Shown: positions 8,932 to 17,026, numbered from the stretch's first letter. The stretch: DNA of 64,000 nt from Aquibaculum sediminis (GCF_040712085.1 NZ_JBFCVK010000007.1:62001-126000), one strand, 5' to 3'. Notes: a model not told the origin generated them from the letters alone. Program-made: numbers and translations.

Positions 8932-10794
8932 TCAGGCGCCGGCGGTGGACAGCGGGAGCGCCGGCGAGAGGCGGTCGCCGGCAAAGCGATCGGCCTGATC
9001 GAACTGTAACGTGGCCAGGCGCCGATAGAGGCCTTCGGGTTCGGCCATGAGCGACTCGTGGGTGCCGCTGGCCACCACACGCCCGCGATCCAGCACCACG
9101 ATGCGGTGCGCGCGCTGAACCGTGGCCAGGCGATGGGCGATCACCAGAGTCGAACGCCCGCGCGAAAGGCGGTCGAGAGCGCTCTGCACCATGCGCTCGC
9201 TCTCGGAGTCGAGGGCCGAGGTCGCCTCATCGAGCAGGAGCACCGCCGGATCGCGCAGGATGGCCCGGGCGATGGCCAGGCGCTGGCGCTGGCCGCCGGA
9301 CAGGCGCACGCCGCGCTCGCCCAGGAAGGTGGCGAAGCCCTGCGGCAGGGCATCCAGGAACTCCGTGCAGCCGGCGGCCTCGGCCGCGTCACGCACCTCG
9401 TCGTCGCTCGCGCCGGGGCGGCCGTAGCGGATGTTTTCCCAGGCGTCGGCGGAAAAGATGACGGCATCCTGCGGCACCAGGCCGATCCTTTGCCGCAGAG
9501 CCTGGGGATCGGCCTCGCGCAGATCGACTCCGTCGAAGCGAATGCGTCCCGCCTGCGGATCGTAGAAGCGCAGCAGAAGCTGGAAGACCGTCGACTTTCC
9601 GGCGCCCGAGGGGCCCACCAGCGCCACGGTCTCGCCCGGCTCCACCGCCAGATCGAAGCCTTCCAGGGCCGGTGCATCGGGGCGGGCGGGATAGCGGAAG
9701 GCCACGGACTCGAAGCGAACGGCGCCTACGGGCGGCTCCGGCAGGGCCACCGGCTGGGCGGGAGCGGCAATCTCCGGCTCGGTTCGCAGCAGTTCGATGA
9801 GCCGTTCCGTGGCACCTGCAGCACGCTGCAGATCGCCGATGACCTCACCGATCGCTCCGAAGGCGCCGGCCACCACCACGGCATAGAAGACAAAGGACGC
9901 CAGTTCGCCGCCGCTGATTCGGCCGTTCAGGACATCGCGACCGCCGATCCAGAGCACGGCGGAGACCGCACCGAACACCAGCAGGATGACCAAAGCCGTT
10001 AGCCAGGCGCGGGCACGGATGCGGGCTACCGCGGTGGTGAAGGCCTCCTCCACCCGGCCGGTGAAGCGGGCGCGGTCCAGGTCCTCGTGAGTGAAGGCCT
10101 GCACCGTGCGGATCGCGTTCAGCGACTCGTCCACATAGGCGCCGACATCGGCGATGCGGTCCTGGCTGTCGCGCGACAGCCGGCGCACCCGGCGCCCGAA
10201 CAGGAGGATGGGGAAGACCACCAGCGGCGTGACCAGCAGCACCAGCCCGGTGAGCTTCGGCGAGGTGATCAGCAGCATGATCAGGCCGCCGGCAAAGAGC
10301 AGGGTGTTGCGCAGCGCGATGGACACGGAGGTGCCAACCACGGTCTGCAGCACCGTCGTATCCGAGGTCAGCCGGGAGAGGACCTCGCCCGTGCGGGTGG
10401 TTTCGTAATAGGCCGGGGAGAGCCGGATCACATGGCCGTAGACCGTCGTGCGCACGTCGGCGATCACCCGCTCGCCGATCCAGGTCACCAGGAAGTAGCG
10501 GCCATAGGAGGCCAGTGCGAGCACGACCACCACGCCGAAGAGGCCCAGCACCGCCCGGTCGAGCCGTGCCGTGTCGCCGGCAGCAAAGCCCTCGTCCACC
10601 AGCCCGCGCAGGCCGGTGCCGATGGCAAGCAATGTCGCGGCCGCAATCACCAGCGCCACCATCGCGCCGGCAACCTGCAGCTTGTAGGGTCTAACGAAGC
10701 GCCAGAGATAGGTCAGGACCCGAAAGTCCCGGCCGGTCGGTCGATCGAACTGCTGACGCGCCGCGGCCGTCGCGGCTTCCTGGATGCGTGCCAT
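8932..10794 (-). CDS. MsbA/LmrA-type ABC exporter, fused permease and ATPase
   Basis: A half-transporter that would work as a homodimer in the inner membrane. Residues of about 40-330 form the six-helix exporter domain (for example GAMVALVIAAATLLAIGTGL), and residues of about 380-610 form the ATPase. The ATPase has Walker A GPSGAGKST, signature LSGGQRQRLAIARA, Walker B VLLLDEATSALD and the H-loop in VIAHRLATV. The 620-residue length is normal. The frame can be extended 28 codons upstream, but the ATG of MARIQEAAT has GGAACAGG before it, and the longer leader is Arg/Ser-rich and unlike the family. The substrate (lipid, drug or peptide) cannot be told from sequence. It stands alone, not next to msbA-type lipid A genes. 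Confidence 0.87.
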   Translation of the reverse strand: MARIQEAATAAARQQFDRPTGRDFRVLTYLWRFVRPYKLQVAGAMVALVIAAATLLAIGTGLRGLVDEGFAAGDTARLDRAVLGLFGVVVVLALASYGRYFLVTWIGERVIADVRTTVYGHVIRLSPAYYETTRTGEVLSRLTSDTTVLQTVVGTSVSIALRNTLLFAGGLIMLLITSPKLTGLVLLVTPLVVFPILLFGRRVRRLSRDSQDRIADVGAYVDESLNAIRTVQAFTHEDLDRARFTGRVEEAFTTAVARIRARAWLTALVILLVFGAVSAVLWIGGRDVLNGRISGGELASFVFYAVVVAGAFGAIGEVIGDLQRAAGATERLIELLRTEPEIAAPAQPVALPEPPVGAVRFESVAFRYPARPDAPALEGFDLAVEPGETVALVGPSGAGKSTVFQLLLRFYDPQAGRIRFDGVDLREADPQALRQRIGLVPQDAVIFSADAWENIRYGRPGASDDEVRDAAEAAGCTEFLDALPQGFATFLGERGVRLSGGQRQRLAIARAILRDPAVLLLDEATSALDSESERMVQSALDRLSRGRSTLVIAHRLATVQRAHRIVVLDRGRVVASGTHESLMAEPEGLYRRLATLQFDQADRFAGDRLSPALPLSTAGA

Positions 10795-10957
10795 CGGCAC
10801 CTGTTCCGGCTGATTGCAAAAGGCCCGCCGCGGAGAACCAGTCTCGAGGCTCCGTCGGGCGCGGCTGCTAGATCGCATGCCGGACGGCAGGGAGCAAGGC
10901 GGCCTTGCAATAGCCCCGTCCCTTGGTTACAAGGCGCGCGACTTACGGAGGTGCGCG

Positions 10958-11185
10958 ATGAAACAAGGTATTCATCCTGACTATCATGAAGTGACCGTCA
11001 TCATGACCGACGGCACCGAGTACACGACCCGCTCGACTTACGGCAGCGCGGGCGACACGCTGCGCCTCGACATCGACCCCAAGACGCATCCGGCCTGGAC
11101 CGGCGTTCACCGGGTGTCGGAGCGTGGCGGCCAGGTGGCGAAGTTCAACAAGCGCTTCGGTGCCTTCGGCCTGAAGAACGACTGA
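10958..11185 (+). CDS. rpmE: 50S ribosomal protein L31
   Basis: Ribosomal protein L31 of the large subunit, 75 residues starting MKQGIHPDYHEVTVIMTDG and ending FNKRFGAFGLKND. The zinc-binding CxxC of the C+ form is absent, because the protein has no cysteine; this is therefore the zinc-independent C- form common in alphaproteobacteria. ACGGAGGTGCGCG precedes the ATG. A longer in-frame extension to 10814 has no support. A hairpin terminator follows. Confidence 0.95.
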   Translation: MKQGIHPDYHEVTVIMTDGTEYTTRSTYGSAGDTLRLDIDPKTHPAWTGVHRVSERGGQVAKFNKRFGAFGLKND

Positions 11186-11238
11186 TTGCGCGGCACCGGG
11201 CCACGCGATGGCTCGGTTCTGGCACAGTAGACGCAGCA

Positions 11239-11272
11239 GGGCGGCCCTTTGCGGCCGCCCTTGTTGTGTTTT
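11239..11272 (+). terminator. Rho-independent terminator of rpmE
   Basis: The eight-base perfect stem GGGCGGCC / GGCCGCCC with a six-base loop (11239-11260) is followed by the T-rich tract ttgttgtgtttt. It lies 53 bases after the rpmE stop. Confidence 0.85.
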
Positions 11273-11342
11273 GCGGCTTGTGACGCTGTGTCGCAACCTC
11301 CGGGCAACCGCTCGTCTCTGTCGTTCGCGGCGGGGAAAGCCA

Positions 11343-11372
11343 TTGCCTCCGCCTCCCTGCAATCGATACAAT
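11343..11372 (+). promoter_or_regulatory. Possible sigma-70 promoter of the NusG-like gene
   Basis: TTGCCT (11343-11348) and TACAAT (11367-11372) are separated by 18 bases and lie 33 bases before the ATG of the NusG-like gene. The match is by eye only. Confidence 0.3.
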
Positions 11373-11405
11373 CTTATGTAGAGATTTGCAGCGAGACGCG
11401 CCCTG

Positions 11406-12029
11406 ATGGGCGTTGATCGCTCCGTCTACGGAAAATCGACGGATCGCAGGGGTGGGGTCGTGACAGCGAACAGGGGCAGCACAGCAGAGGGCACGGCACC
11501 CTCCGCGCGAGGACAGCCGCCGGAGTCCGTCAGCGAACGGGCTTGGTTTCTGGCCCAGTTCAAGCCGAACTGCCAGCACATCGCCGAGCGCAATCTGCAG
11601 CGCCAGCACTTTCCGGTCTTCCTGCCGCAGCAAATGGTCACCCGCCGTCAGCGCGGCCGCTTCGTCGAGGCGCTGCAGCCGCTGTTCCCAGGCTATCTCT
11701 TCGTTTCCTTCGATCCGGCAAGCGGTGGCTGGCGCAAGATCAACGCGACCTATGGCATCACCCGCCTGGTCGCCTTCGGGAGCGACCCGGCCCCGGTGCC
11801 CCCTGCCCTCGTCGCCGAGCTCATGGCCCGCTGCGATGGCGAAGGCCAGCTCCAGCCGCCCACCGCATTCGCCCCGGGCGACAGCGTGCGCGTGACCAAG
11901 GGCCCCTTCGCCGACTTCGTCGCCCGGATCGAAAAGCTCGACTCGCAAGAGCGCGTCTGGCTCCTCCTCGACATCCTGGGCCGCCCCACCCGGGTCTCGG
12001 CACAGCTGGATGCGCTGCAAGGCGTGTAG
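11406..12029 (+). CDS. NusG-paralogue transcription antiterminator (RfaH/UpxY type)
   Basis: NusG-family factor of 207 residues. After a disordered N-terminus of about 40 residues, the NGN domain reads AWFLAQFKPNCQHIAERNLQ, then FVEALQPLFPGYLFVSFD, the hallmark of RfaH-like proteins. The C-terminal KOW domain is FAPGDSVRVTKGPFADFVAR. Such paralogues usually regulate one long operon, often for polysaccharide, and are encoded at its head. Here no such operon follows; a foreign helicase segment and then tRNA-Arg come next. A GTG at 11460 (VTANRGST) is an alternative start that removes the odd leader. The housekeeping nusG would lie elsewhere beside rplK. Confidence 0.85.
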   Translation: MGVDRSVYGKSTDRRGGVVTANRGSTAEGTAPSARGQPPESVSERAWFLAQFKPNCQHIAERNLQRQHFPVFLPQQMVTRRQRGRFVEALQPLFPGYLFVSFDPASGGWRKINATYGITRLVAFGSDPAPVPPALVAELMARCDGEGQLQPPTAFAPGDSVRVTKGPFADFVARIEKLDSQERVWLLLDILGRPTRVSAQLDALQGV

Positions 12030-12540
12030 GATGTCGACAACGAGCCTATCAGTTAACTGTAAGCGCCGTTCTGATGGGGTATCGCATCGCTGCTTTTCAT
12101 TATGCGGGGCAAATTATGGTAAATTCGTCGAAGCCTAGACCCATATCGAAGCTGATTCGTGAATGTAACATAAGCCCGCCCGCGATCTCCTTCCCACAGC
12201 AAGCGCATCGTCAATCGCAAATCATTGCGACGAGCAGGCATGCGAGGGACGATCAGGCGTACATCGACGCGATTTCCGATTCGGACGATGTATGAGGCAC
12301 GGCAAGCCTGCCTAAACCGTCTCGGGGCGCCACCAATTGCCATTTGCTACCTATGTCTCAACAATTACTACCGATGCCATGGCGAACCCGAGAGGCCAAA
12401 GTGTGGAGCCACTATAGCATTGTTATTGCTGAGTAATTGTCCAGGTGGTCGGCCTTAGCGCTTGGCGCACTCTCCCAACAGGGTTGCCTATTGTTCCCGA
12501 AAAGCTGAAAAATTGCGTCAGGATGGGGGGCATGGGTTGC
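12030..12540 (+). other. Gene-poor junction before the helicase
   Basis: About 510 bases with visibly lower GC than the surroundings and no convincing gene. The open frames here (for example 12053-12343 on the minus strand) have no recognisable family, no good ribosome-binding site and basic, low-complexity composition. The stretch contains one copy of an IS481-like end motif at 12348-12360. It looks like the scar of past insertions between the NusG-like gene and the helicase. Confidence 0.5.
12348..12360 (+). repeat. 13-base repeat, left copy of IS481-like end motif
   Basis: TACCTATGTCTCA here is identical and in the same direction to 15408-15420, so two copies flank the helicase gene. It matches the inner end motif I know from IS481-family elements. 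No transposase is present. Confidence 0.5.
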
Positions 12541-15228
12541 ATGACTACAAACCACAATAACGATATCGAACGCGTGTCGGGCGAAACGCTCGGTGTCCTG
12601 GAAGCGATCGCGGCCTCAGCGGATGCTCAGTTGCGTGAGCCGAACACGATAGGCCCTGATGCTTTCGCGAGCGTCAACACGTTCACTTCTCACGAGGCGA
12701 TAAAGAAGCTCAGCGGCATCGACGCTACGAAACGCCGCAGTCTTGAGTCCCAGTCCCGCGAACCAGCGATCGCGCGTGTCCTGGTCCGGACGGACGCTGG
12801 CAAGTTCATCATATACTACATCACCCGCGATACGCCATATGCGGCACTCGACCCAACCACGAAACTTGCAGGCCGCAACGCGCCGGCCGGACGGCTTGCC
12901 GCACTCTCTGTAGGCGAGGATTTCAAAATTGGCGGCATATCTGGCGTCATTGTCGAAAAGGTAATCCTCCACCCACTCCGACCCGAAGGCCTCTGGGACT
13001 CGCGTAACTCCGTACTCGAAGGCGACACATACGGGCCCATAACCGTTGTTTCGATGAGGGAGGCGCTGGCCGTCATCCCGACCGCCGACATTGGCGATGA
13101 GATACTCGCCAGTATTCTTGCGGCGGACGAGAAGGCCGCCAATGTCATCGAAGGCATTCGCCGCAGTGTCATCACGAAGATGGGCCTACGCGACCAACCG
13201 ATTCTCGACCGCTACCAGGACGAGATATTCCGGTTGCCGCTGAACAGGCAGATTCTGATCGTCGGCCCGCCTGGCACGGGTAAGACGACGACACTAATCC
13301 GCCGCCTTGGGCAGAAGCTCGACCGCGAATATCTGGACGATGACGAGCGCCGCCTTGCCGATGCCGCGCGCTTCGACGGCTCGCCGTCGCACGCCGACAG
13401 CTGGATGATGTTTACGCCCACCGACCTCCTGAAGGTTTACCTCAAGGAGGCGTTTGCCCGAGAGCACATCGCCGCACCGGACCAAAGAATCTCGACTTGG
13501 GCGCGCTTTCGACTCGACCTTGCACGCGACCGCTTTCTCATCCTGCGTACGTCGAATGGCGGAGGGCCGTTTGTTCTCAGAAGCAACGCCTTCTTCACGC
13601 GGCCCGACCTGCTCTCACGACAGACCGCTTGGTACGAGGATTTCGCGAATTGGCAGTATGGGCACTTCCGAGACAATCTGAAAGGCGCCGTCGCGCTGCT
13701 CAGCAATTCCAAGACCGAGGAAGCCCGGAGGTTGTCGGAGAAACTGGCAGCGATTGTTGACGACGCCGGCGCCGACTCGTTCGCGCGCACGATAACAGCG
13801 CTGGCCGCTACGGAGGAGCGCGTTACTGATTTGCTGCAAGTGCTCAAAGAGGAAACAGATGGCACCATTCGCAGACAACTGAACATGCTTGTAAATAGGG
13901 ACCGGCAGTTCCTTGAAGAACTGGCGCGGTTCCTGGACAACCTGGCTGACGCCGATGACGATTCTGATGAGGTGGACGCCGAGGAAGAAGAAGACGGTCA
14001 GGCGCAATCACCGCGCACGAGGGACGCCAGAGCCGCGAGAGCCTATATGCGTAACGTGCGCAGTCAGGCGCGCGCCCGTGTAAATCATCGCTCCATCGGC
14101 AAGGACACTCGGGCAGGACGGATCGCAGATTGGATCGGCGAGCGAACCTTGCCGGAAGACGAACTGCGGGCGCTCGGTGAGAGCCTGCAAGTACAGGGGG
14201 CGCTTCGTCGCTTCACCCACCCGGTGCGGCGGTACATTAACGGCATTGCGGGCCGCTATCGTCATTTCCGCCGCACTCGCCAGGCAGAGAACAGCTGGTA
14301 CACTGCCGATACGATCGCAGCGAACGACGTCGATCCGCTGGAGATCGACGTAATGCTCCTCTGCGTGATGCGTGCGGCTTCATCCCTGCTCCAGGACCGC
14401 ACGATCCTGCGCAACATCGACGACCCCGCCTATGCCCCGCTAAAGGACTATTTGGGCGTGATCAGAAATCAGGTCATGGTCGATGAGGCCACAGACTTCT
14501 CGCCCGTGCAGCTCGCCTGCATGGGCGCGCTCGCCAGTCCTGGAATTCAATCCTTCTTCGCCTGCGGCGACTTCAACCAGCGCATCACCGCTTGGGGCAG
14601 CCGATCCGCCGACGAAATGCGCTGGGCCTCGCCCAAAATCGAAGTCCGGCCCATCCAGGTCAGTTACCGCCACAGTCGCCAGTTGAGCCAACTGGCGACT
14701 GAGATCGTACGGCTCTGCTCCGATGACACCGTTGATATAGCGCTGCCAAAGGATGTCGATAACGAGGGGGTGGCACCGGTCCTCGGGACCGGTCTCGCAA
14801 GTCACGAAGACATCGTAAGCTGGCTTGCCCAGCGGATTGTCGAGATTGAGCAGTTCACAAAGCAGCTCCCTTCGGTCGCGATTCTCGTGAATGACGAGGT
14901 GGATGTCGGGCCACTCGCGGAAGGCTTAATAGCGGCCCTGGTGGAAGAGAATCTTAACGTCGTTGCCTGCTACAAAGGGCAATTTGCGGGGCAGGAGAAC
15001 GACATTCGCGTCTTCGATGTGCAGCACATCAAGGGGCTGGAGTTCGAGGCTGTATTCTTCGTCGGCGTGGATACGCTGGCGAAGATGAAGCCGGACCTGT
15101 TCGACAAGTACCTCTATGTCGGCGCCACGCGCGCGGCCACTTATCTCGGGCTCACCTGTAACAGTACCGCGCTTCCACGCAAGATTGAGCCGCTGCGCGA
15201 TAGCTTCGCCGCAGACTGGAAGCGGTGA
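12541..15228 (+). CDS. UvrD/Rep-like superfamily 1 DNA helicase (accessory, possible defence)
   Basis: A large SF1 helicase of 895 residues. Walker A is VGPPGTGKTTTLIRRL near residue 242. Motif II reads VDEATDFSPVQLACMGAL, motif III FACGDFNQRIT, motif V region FDVQHIKGLEFEAVFFVG, and motif VI YVGATRAATYLGLTC close to the C-terminus. Between motifs I and II is a long charged helical insertion with DDDSDEVDAEEEEDGQAQ. The first 230 residues are not recognised and could bind a partner or nucleic acid. The frame can start at GTG 12445, but GGATGGGGGG sits about 10 bases before ATG 12541, which I prefer; ATG 12532 is also possible. It stands alone, has mixed codon use, and is bounded by IS-like scars and tRNA-Arg. 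These features suggest horizontal transfer. Its role is unknown. Confidence 0.85.
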   Translation: MTTNHNNDIERVSGETLGVLEAIAASADAQLREPNTIGPDAFASVNTFTSHEAIKKLSGIDATKRRSLESQSREPAIARVLVRTDAGKFIIYYITRDTPYAALDPTTKLAGRNAPAGRLAALSVGEDFKIGGISGVIVEKVILHPLRPEGLWDSRNSVLEGDTYGPITVVSMREALAVIPTADIGDEILASILAADEKAANVIEGIRRSVITKMGLRDQPILDRYQDEIFRLPLNRQILIVGPPGTGKTTTLIRRLGQKLDREYLDDDERRLADAARFDGSPSHADSWMMFTPTDLLKVYLKEAFAREHIAAPDQRISTWARFRLDLARDRFLILRTSNGGGPFVLRSNAFFTRPDLLSRQTAWYEDFANWQYGHFRDNLKGAVALLSNSKTEEARRLSEKLAAIVDDAGADSFARTITALAATEERVTDLLQVLKEETDGTIRRQLNMLVNRDRQFLEELARFLDNLADADDDSDEVDAEEEEDGQAQSPRTRDARAARAYMRNVRSQARARVNHRSIGKDTRAGRIADWIGERTLPEDELRALGESLQVQGALRRFTHPVRRYINGIAGRYRHFRRTRQAENSWYTADTIAANDVDPLEIDVMLLCVMRAASSLLQDRTILRNIDDPAYAPLKDYLGVIRNQVMVDEATDFSPVQLACMGALASPGIQSFFACGDFNQRITAWGSRSADEMRWASPKIEVRPIQVSYRHSRQLSQLATEIVRLCSDDTVDIALPKDVDNEGVAPVLGTGLASHEDIVSWLAQRIVEIEQFTKQLPSVAILVNDEVDVGPLAEGLIAALVEENLNVVACYKGQFAGQENDIRVFDVQHIKGLEFEAVFFVGVDTLAKMKPDLFDKYLYVGATRAATYLGLTCNSTALPRKIEPLRDSFAADWKR

Positions 15229-15230
15229 TG

Positions 15231-15269
15231 GTTTCGATCGGGAGCGCGTTCACCGCTCCCGATCGAAAC
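15231..15269 (+). terminator. Perfect 16-base inverted repeat after the helicase
   Basis: GTTTCGATCGGGAGCG (15231-15246) and its exact complement at 15254-15269 form a 16-base stem with a seven-base loop, two bases after the helicase stop. There is no T-tract, so it may be a Rho-assisted terminator, an mRNA 3' stabiliser or a protein-binding palindrome instead of an intrinsic terminator. Confidence 0.5.
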
Positions 15270-15379
15270 AGTCCCTCCACCGCGCCCCTCCAAGTTCACG
15301 GATTAGTTATAGAATGAACAATACATCGACTTGGAACGGAGAACCCTGCAGACTATCGACAACCCGTTCGGACCCAGGG

Positions 15380-15422
15380 TGTCACCCATGTCTTAGGTAC
15401 AAACTGTTACCTATGTCTCAGG
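15380..15422 (+). mobile_element. IS481-like insertion sequence end (remnant)
   Basis: Two direct 14-base units, ACCCATGTCTTAGG (15384-15397) and ACCTATGTCTCAGG (15409-15422), differ at two positions and are spaced 25 bases apart. This TGTCACCCATGTCTTAGGT pattern is one I associate with the terminal region of IS481-family elements. No transposase frame is attached, so this is a solo end. It lies 19 bases from the 3' end of tRNA-Arg. Confidence 0.5.
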
Positions 15423-15440
15423 AATGAACACAGTGGGAAA

Positions 15441-15517
15441 TGGCGCGCCCTGCAGGACTTGAACCTGCGACCTAGTGCTTAGAAGGCACTTGCTCTATCC
15501 AGCTGAGCTAAGGGCGC
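15441..15517 (-). tRNA. tRNA-Arg (anticodon TCT)
   Basis: Complete 77-base cloverleaf on the minus strand: acceptor GCGCCCT / AGGGCGC, D-arm GCTC / GAGC, anticodon stem AGTGC / GCACT with loop CTTCTAA, T-arm GCAGG TTCAAGT CCTGC, discriminator G and encoded CCA. The anticodon TCT reads AGA. Its 3' end faces the helicase segment. Confidence 0.96.
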
Positions 15518-15545
15518 TTTGGCCAGGGTGGCGGGCCTGGCGGAG

Positions 15546-15851
15546 TCAGTGGGTCCAGCGGTTGAGGCGGTCGACGCGGAAATTGTCGGCGTAGGCCTTG
15601 GGACGCAGTGTGCGCTCGCGCGGCCGCTCGACGCTGTACATGTAGCCATGCTTTTCGGCATAGGCCACGGCTTCCTCCGCGGTTTCGAACCAGAGGCGCA
15701 GCTGCTGGCGCGTGTCGGGCGAGGAGGTCCAGCCCATCAGCGGCTCGATGCTGCGCGGCGCGGCGGGCTCGAACTCCAGCACCCAGCGCCGGGTGTTGCC
15801 GCGGCCTGATTGCATGGCCGTCTTGGGAAGCTGGAAGATCCGCACCTGCAT
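15546..15851 (-). CDS. NDUFS4-family NADH dehydrogenase (complex I) accessory subunit
   Basis: A small protein of 101 residues beginning MQVRIFQLPKTAMQSGRG and containing RRWVLEFEP, MGWTSSPDTRQQLRLWF and AEEAVAYAEKHGYMYSV. This is the ETC complex I subunit family, the bacterial relative of mitochondrial NDUFS4 (18 kDa subunit). It is found in alphaproteobacteria, usually away from the nuo operon as here. The frame extends 12 codons upstream into the tRNA-Pro CCA; the internal ATG with GGAAAGAG before it is the likely start. Confidence 0.9.
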   Translation of the reverse strand: MQVRIFQLPKTAMQSGRGNTRRWVLEFEPAAPRSIEPLMGWTSSPDTRQQLRLWFETAEEAVAYAEKHGYMYSVERPRERTLRPKAYADNFRVDRLNRWTH

Positions 15852-15886
15852 GGCTCTTTCCGTCCGTTCAAGGTTCCGCTGCGGCA

Positions 15887-15963
15887 TGGTCGGGGCGGCC
15901 GGATTCGAACCAGCGACCCTCTGCTCCCAAAGCAGATGCGCTACCAGACTGCGCTACGCCCCG
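15887..15963 (-). tRNA. tRNA-Pro (anticodon TGG)
   Basis: Complete 77-base cloverleaf on the minus strand starting CGGGGCGTAGCGCAGTC, anticodon loop TTTGGGA with anticodon TGG, T-arm CTGG TTCGAAT CCGG and encoded CCA. It may be cotranscribed with the NDUFS4-like gene and tRNA-Arg downstream. Confidence 0.96.
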
Positions 15964-16025
15964 CGCGCCGCACTTCGCATCGGGGTTTAGGCCCTCGCCG
16001 CGCCAGGGTCAAGCAACCAGCGCCG

Positions 16026-16781
16026 CTATTGCGCGGCCTGTTCCTCGGGCGCCAGGCTCGCCTGCACCCGCTGCTGGAAGTAGGCGACCCCGGGTTCGTG
16101 GCGCGGGCTGAGCGGGCCCGGGCTATAGGCGCCGGAGGCATAGTTGCGCTGCGTCTCCTCGCAGATGCCGAAATCCTCCTCCACGATGGCGCAGTTGCCC
16201 TCGATGGTTTGCTCGACGAAATTGTCGGTGTAGGTTTTCCAGTTCGCCGCCATCACGAAGCGCCGGGTGGCGACCGCGGTGAAGGACTCGAGGGGATGGT
16301 CTGCCAGTTCTTCCGGCAGATCGCCCAGCTGCTCGACCAGCTCCTGCTCCGGCGCGATCGCCAGGAAAAGCAGGCCGCGCCAGCTTGCCACCGACACGGG
16401 CTTGAGCGGCCAGTCCTCGAGGCGGAAATCCGGATGCTCGCCGAACCAGGGCGCCTTCTGCAGCCGCCCCTCCTGGTCATACACCCAGTTGTGATAGGGG
16501 CAGCGCAGCAGGCTGCAGCGCCCCTGCCCTTCCGCCAACAGACGCGCGCCGCGGTGGCGGCAAAGATTGTGGAAGCCGCGCAGGACACCGTCGCGCCCAC
16601 GCAGTACAAAAAGGTGCCACCCGGCCAGCTCGACCGCGAGATAGTCGCCGGGCGCGGCCACCTGGCTTTCCGGTCCCAGCAATTGCCAGGTGCGGCGGAA
16701 GATCGCCTGTCGCTCGGCGTCGTGGACGCCTGGGTCGACATAGAAGTGCGCTGGCAGATTCCGCTGCAGCGAAGCCGTCAT
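16026..16781 (-). CDS. Rieske-type ring-hydroxylating oxygenase alpha-like protein, internally shortened
   Basis: A 251-residue protein with an intact N-terminal Rieske [2Fe-2S] domain (C74, H76 in CRHRG and C94, H97 in CPYHNW). The start of the catalytic domain, NWKTYTDNF (180-188), is followed almost at once by EEDFGICEETQRN and SPRHEPGVAYFQQRV, the normal C-terminal end of the family. Full-length relatives have about 350-400 residues, with a His-x4-5-His iron site after the NWK...DN motif. That section of roughly 100 residues is missing, although the frame is unbroken. The protein can carry a Rieske cluster but has no visible mononuclear iron site. It may be a remnant or a repurposed electron carrier. 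It stands alone between tRNA-Pro and the fdh operon. Confidence 0.75.
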   Translation of the reverse strand: MTASLQRNLPAHFYVDPGVHDAERQAIFRRTWQLLGPESQVAAPGDYLAVELAGWHLFVLRGRDGVLRGFHNLCRHRGARLLAEGQGRCSLLRCPYHNWVYDQEGRLQKAPWFGEHPDFRLEDWPLKPVSVASWRGLLFLAIAPEQELVEQLGDLPEELADHPLESFTAVATRRFVMAANWKTYTDNFVEQTIEGNCAIVEEDFGICEETQRNYASGAYSPGPLSPRHEPGVAYFQQRVQASLAPEEQAAQ

Positions 16782-16954
16782 CCACGCCTCCCCGGGTTAA
16801 GTGCGGCGGCAAGTCTGCCGGAAATCGCGCCACAATTGCAATGCGACAAGACGCCGGAGGCCACGGCAATGAAGTCAGATTCCAGCCTCGATGGAACCTT
16901 GCCGCGACCCCGTCGTTATTTTGCTTGGAGATTGATCGCTTTGGAGGTGGGGCA

Positions 16955-17026
16955 ATGTCCAACTGGAAGTGTAGGTCCGAGCGTCATGGCATGAAGCGCC
17001 AGCTGTTCGTGAGGCCGTCATGCTGA
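16955..17026 (+). CDS. Short ORF (23 residues) overlapping the fdhA start
   Basis: The ATG is preceded by the very strong ribosome-binding site GGAGGTGGGGCA. The 23-codon frame MSNWKCRSERHGMKRQLFVR... ends at a TGA that overlaps the fdhA ATG region by seven bases. It could act as a leader whose translation sets fdhA translation by coupling. The peptide has no recognisable family and is basic. It may not function as a protein. Confidence 0.35.
   Translation: MSNWKCRSERHGMKRQLFVRPSC

Noticed and set aside
12053..12343. 96-codon minus-strand frame before the helicase
   Set aside because: No family, basic low-complexity sequence and no good start; treated as junction DNA.
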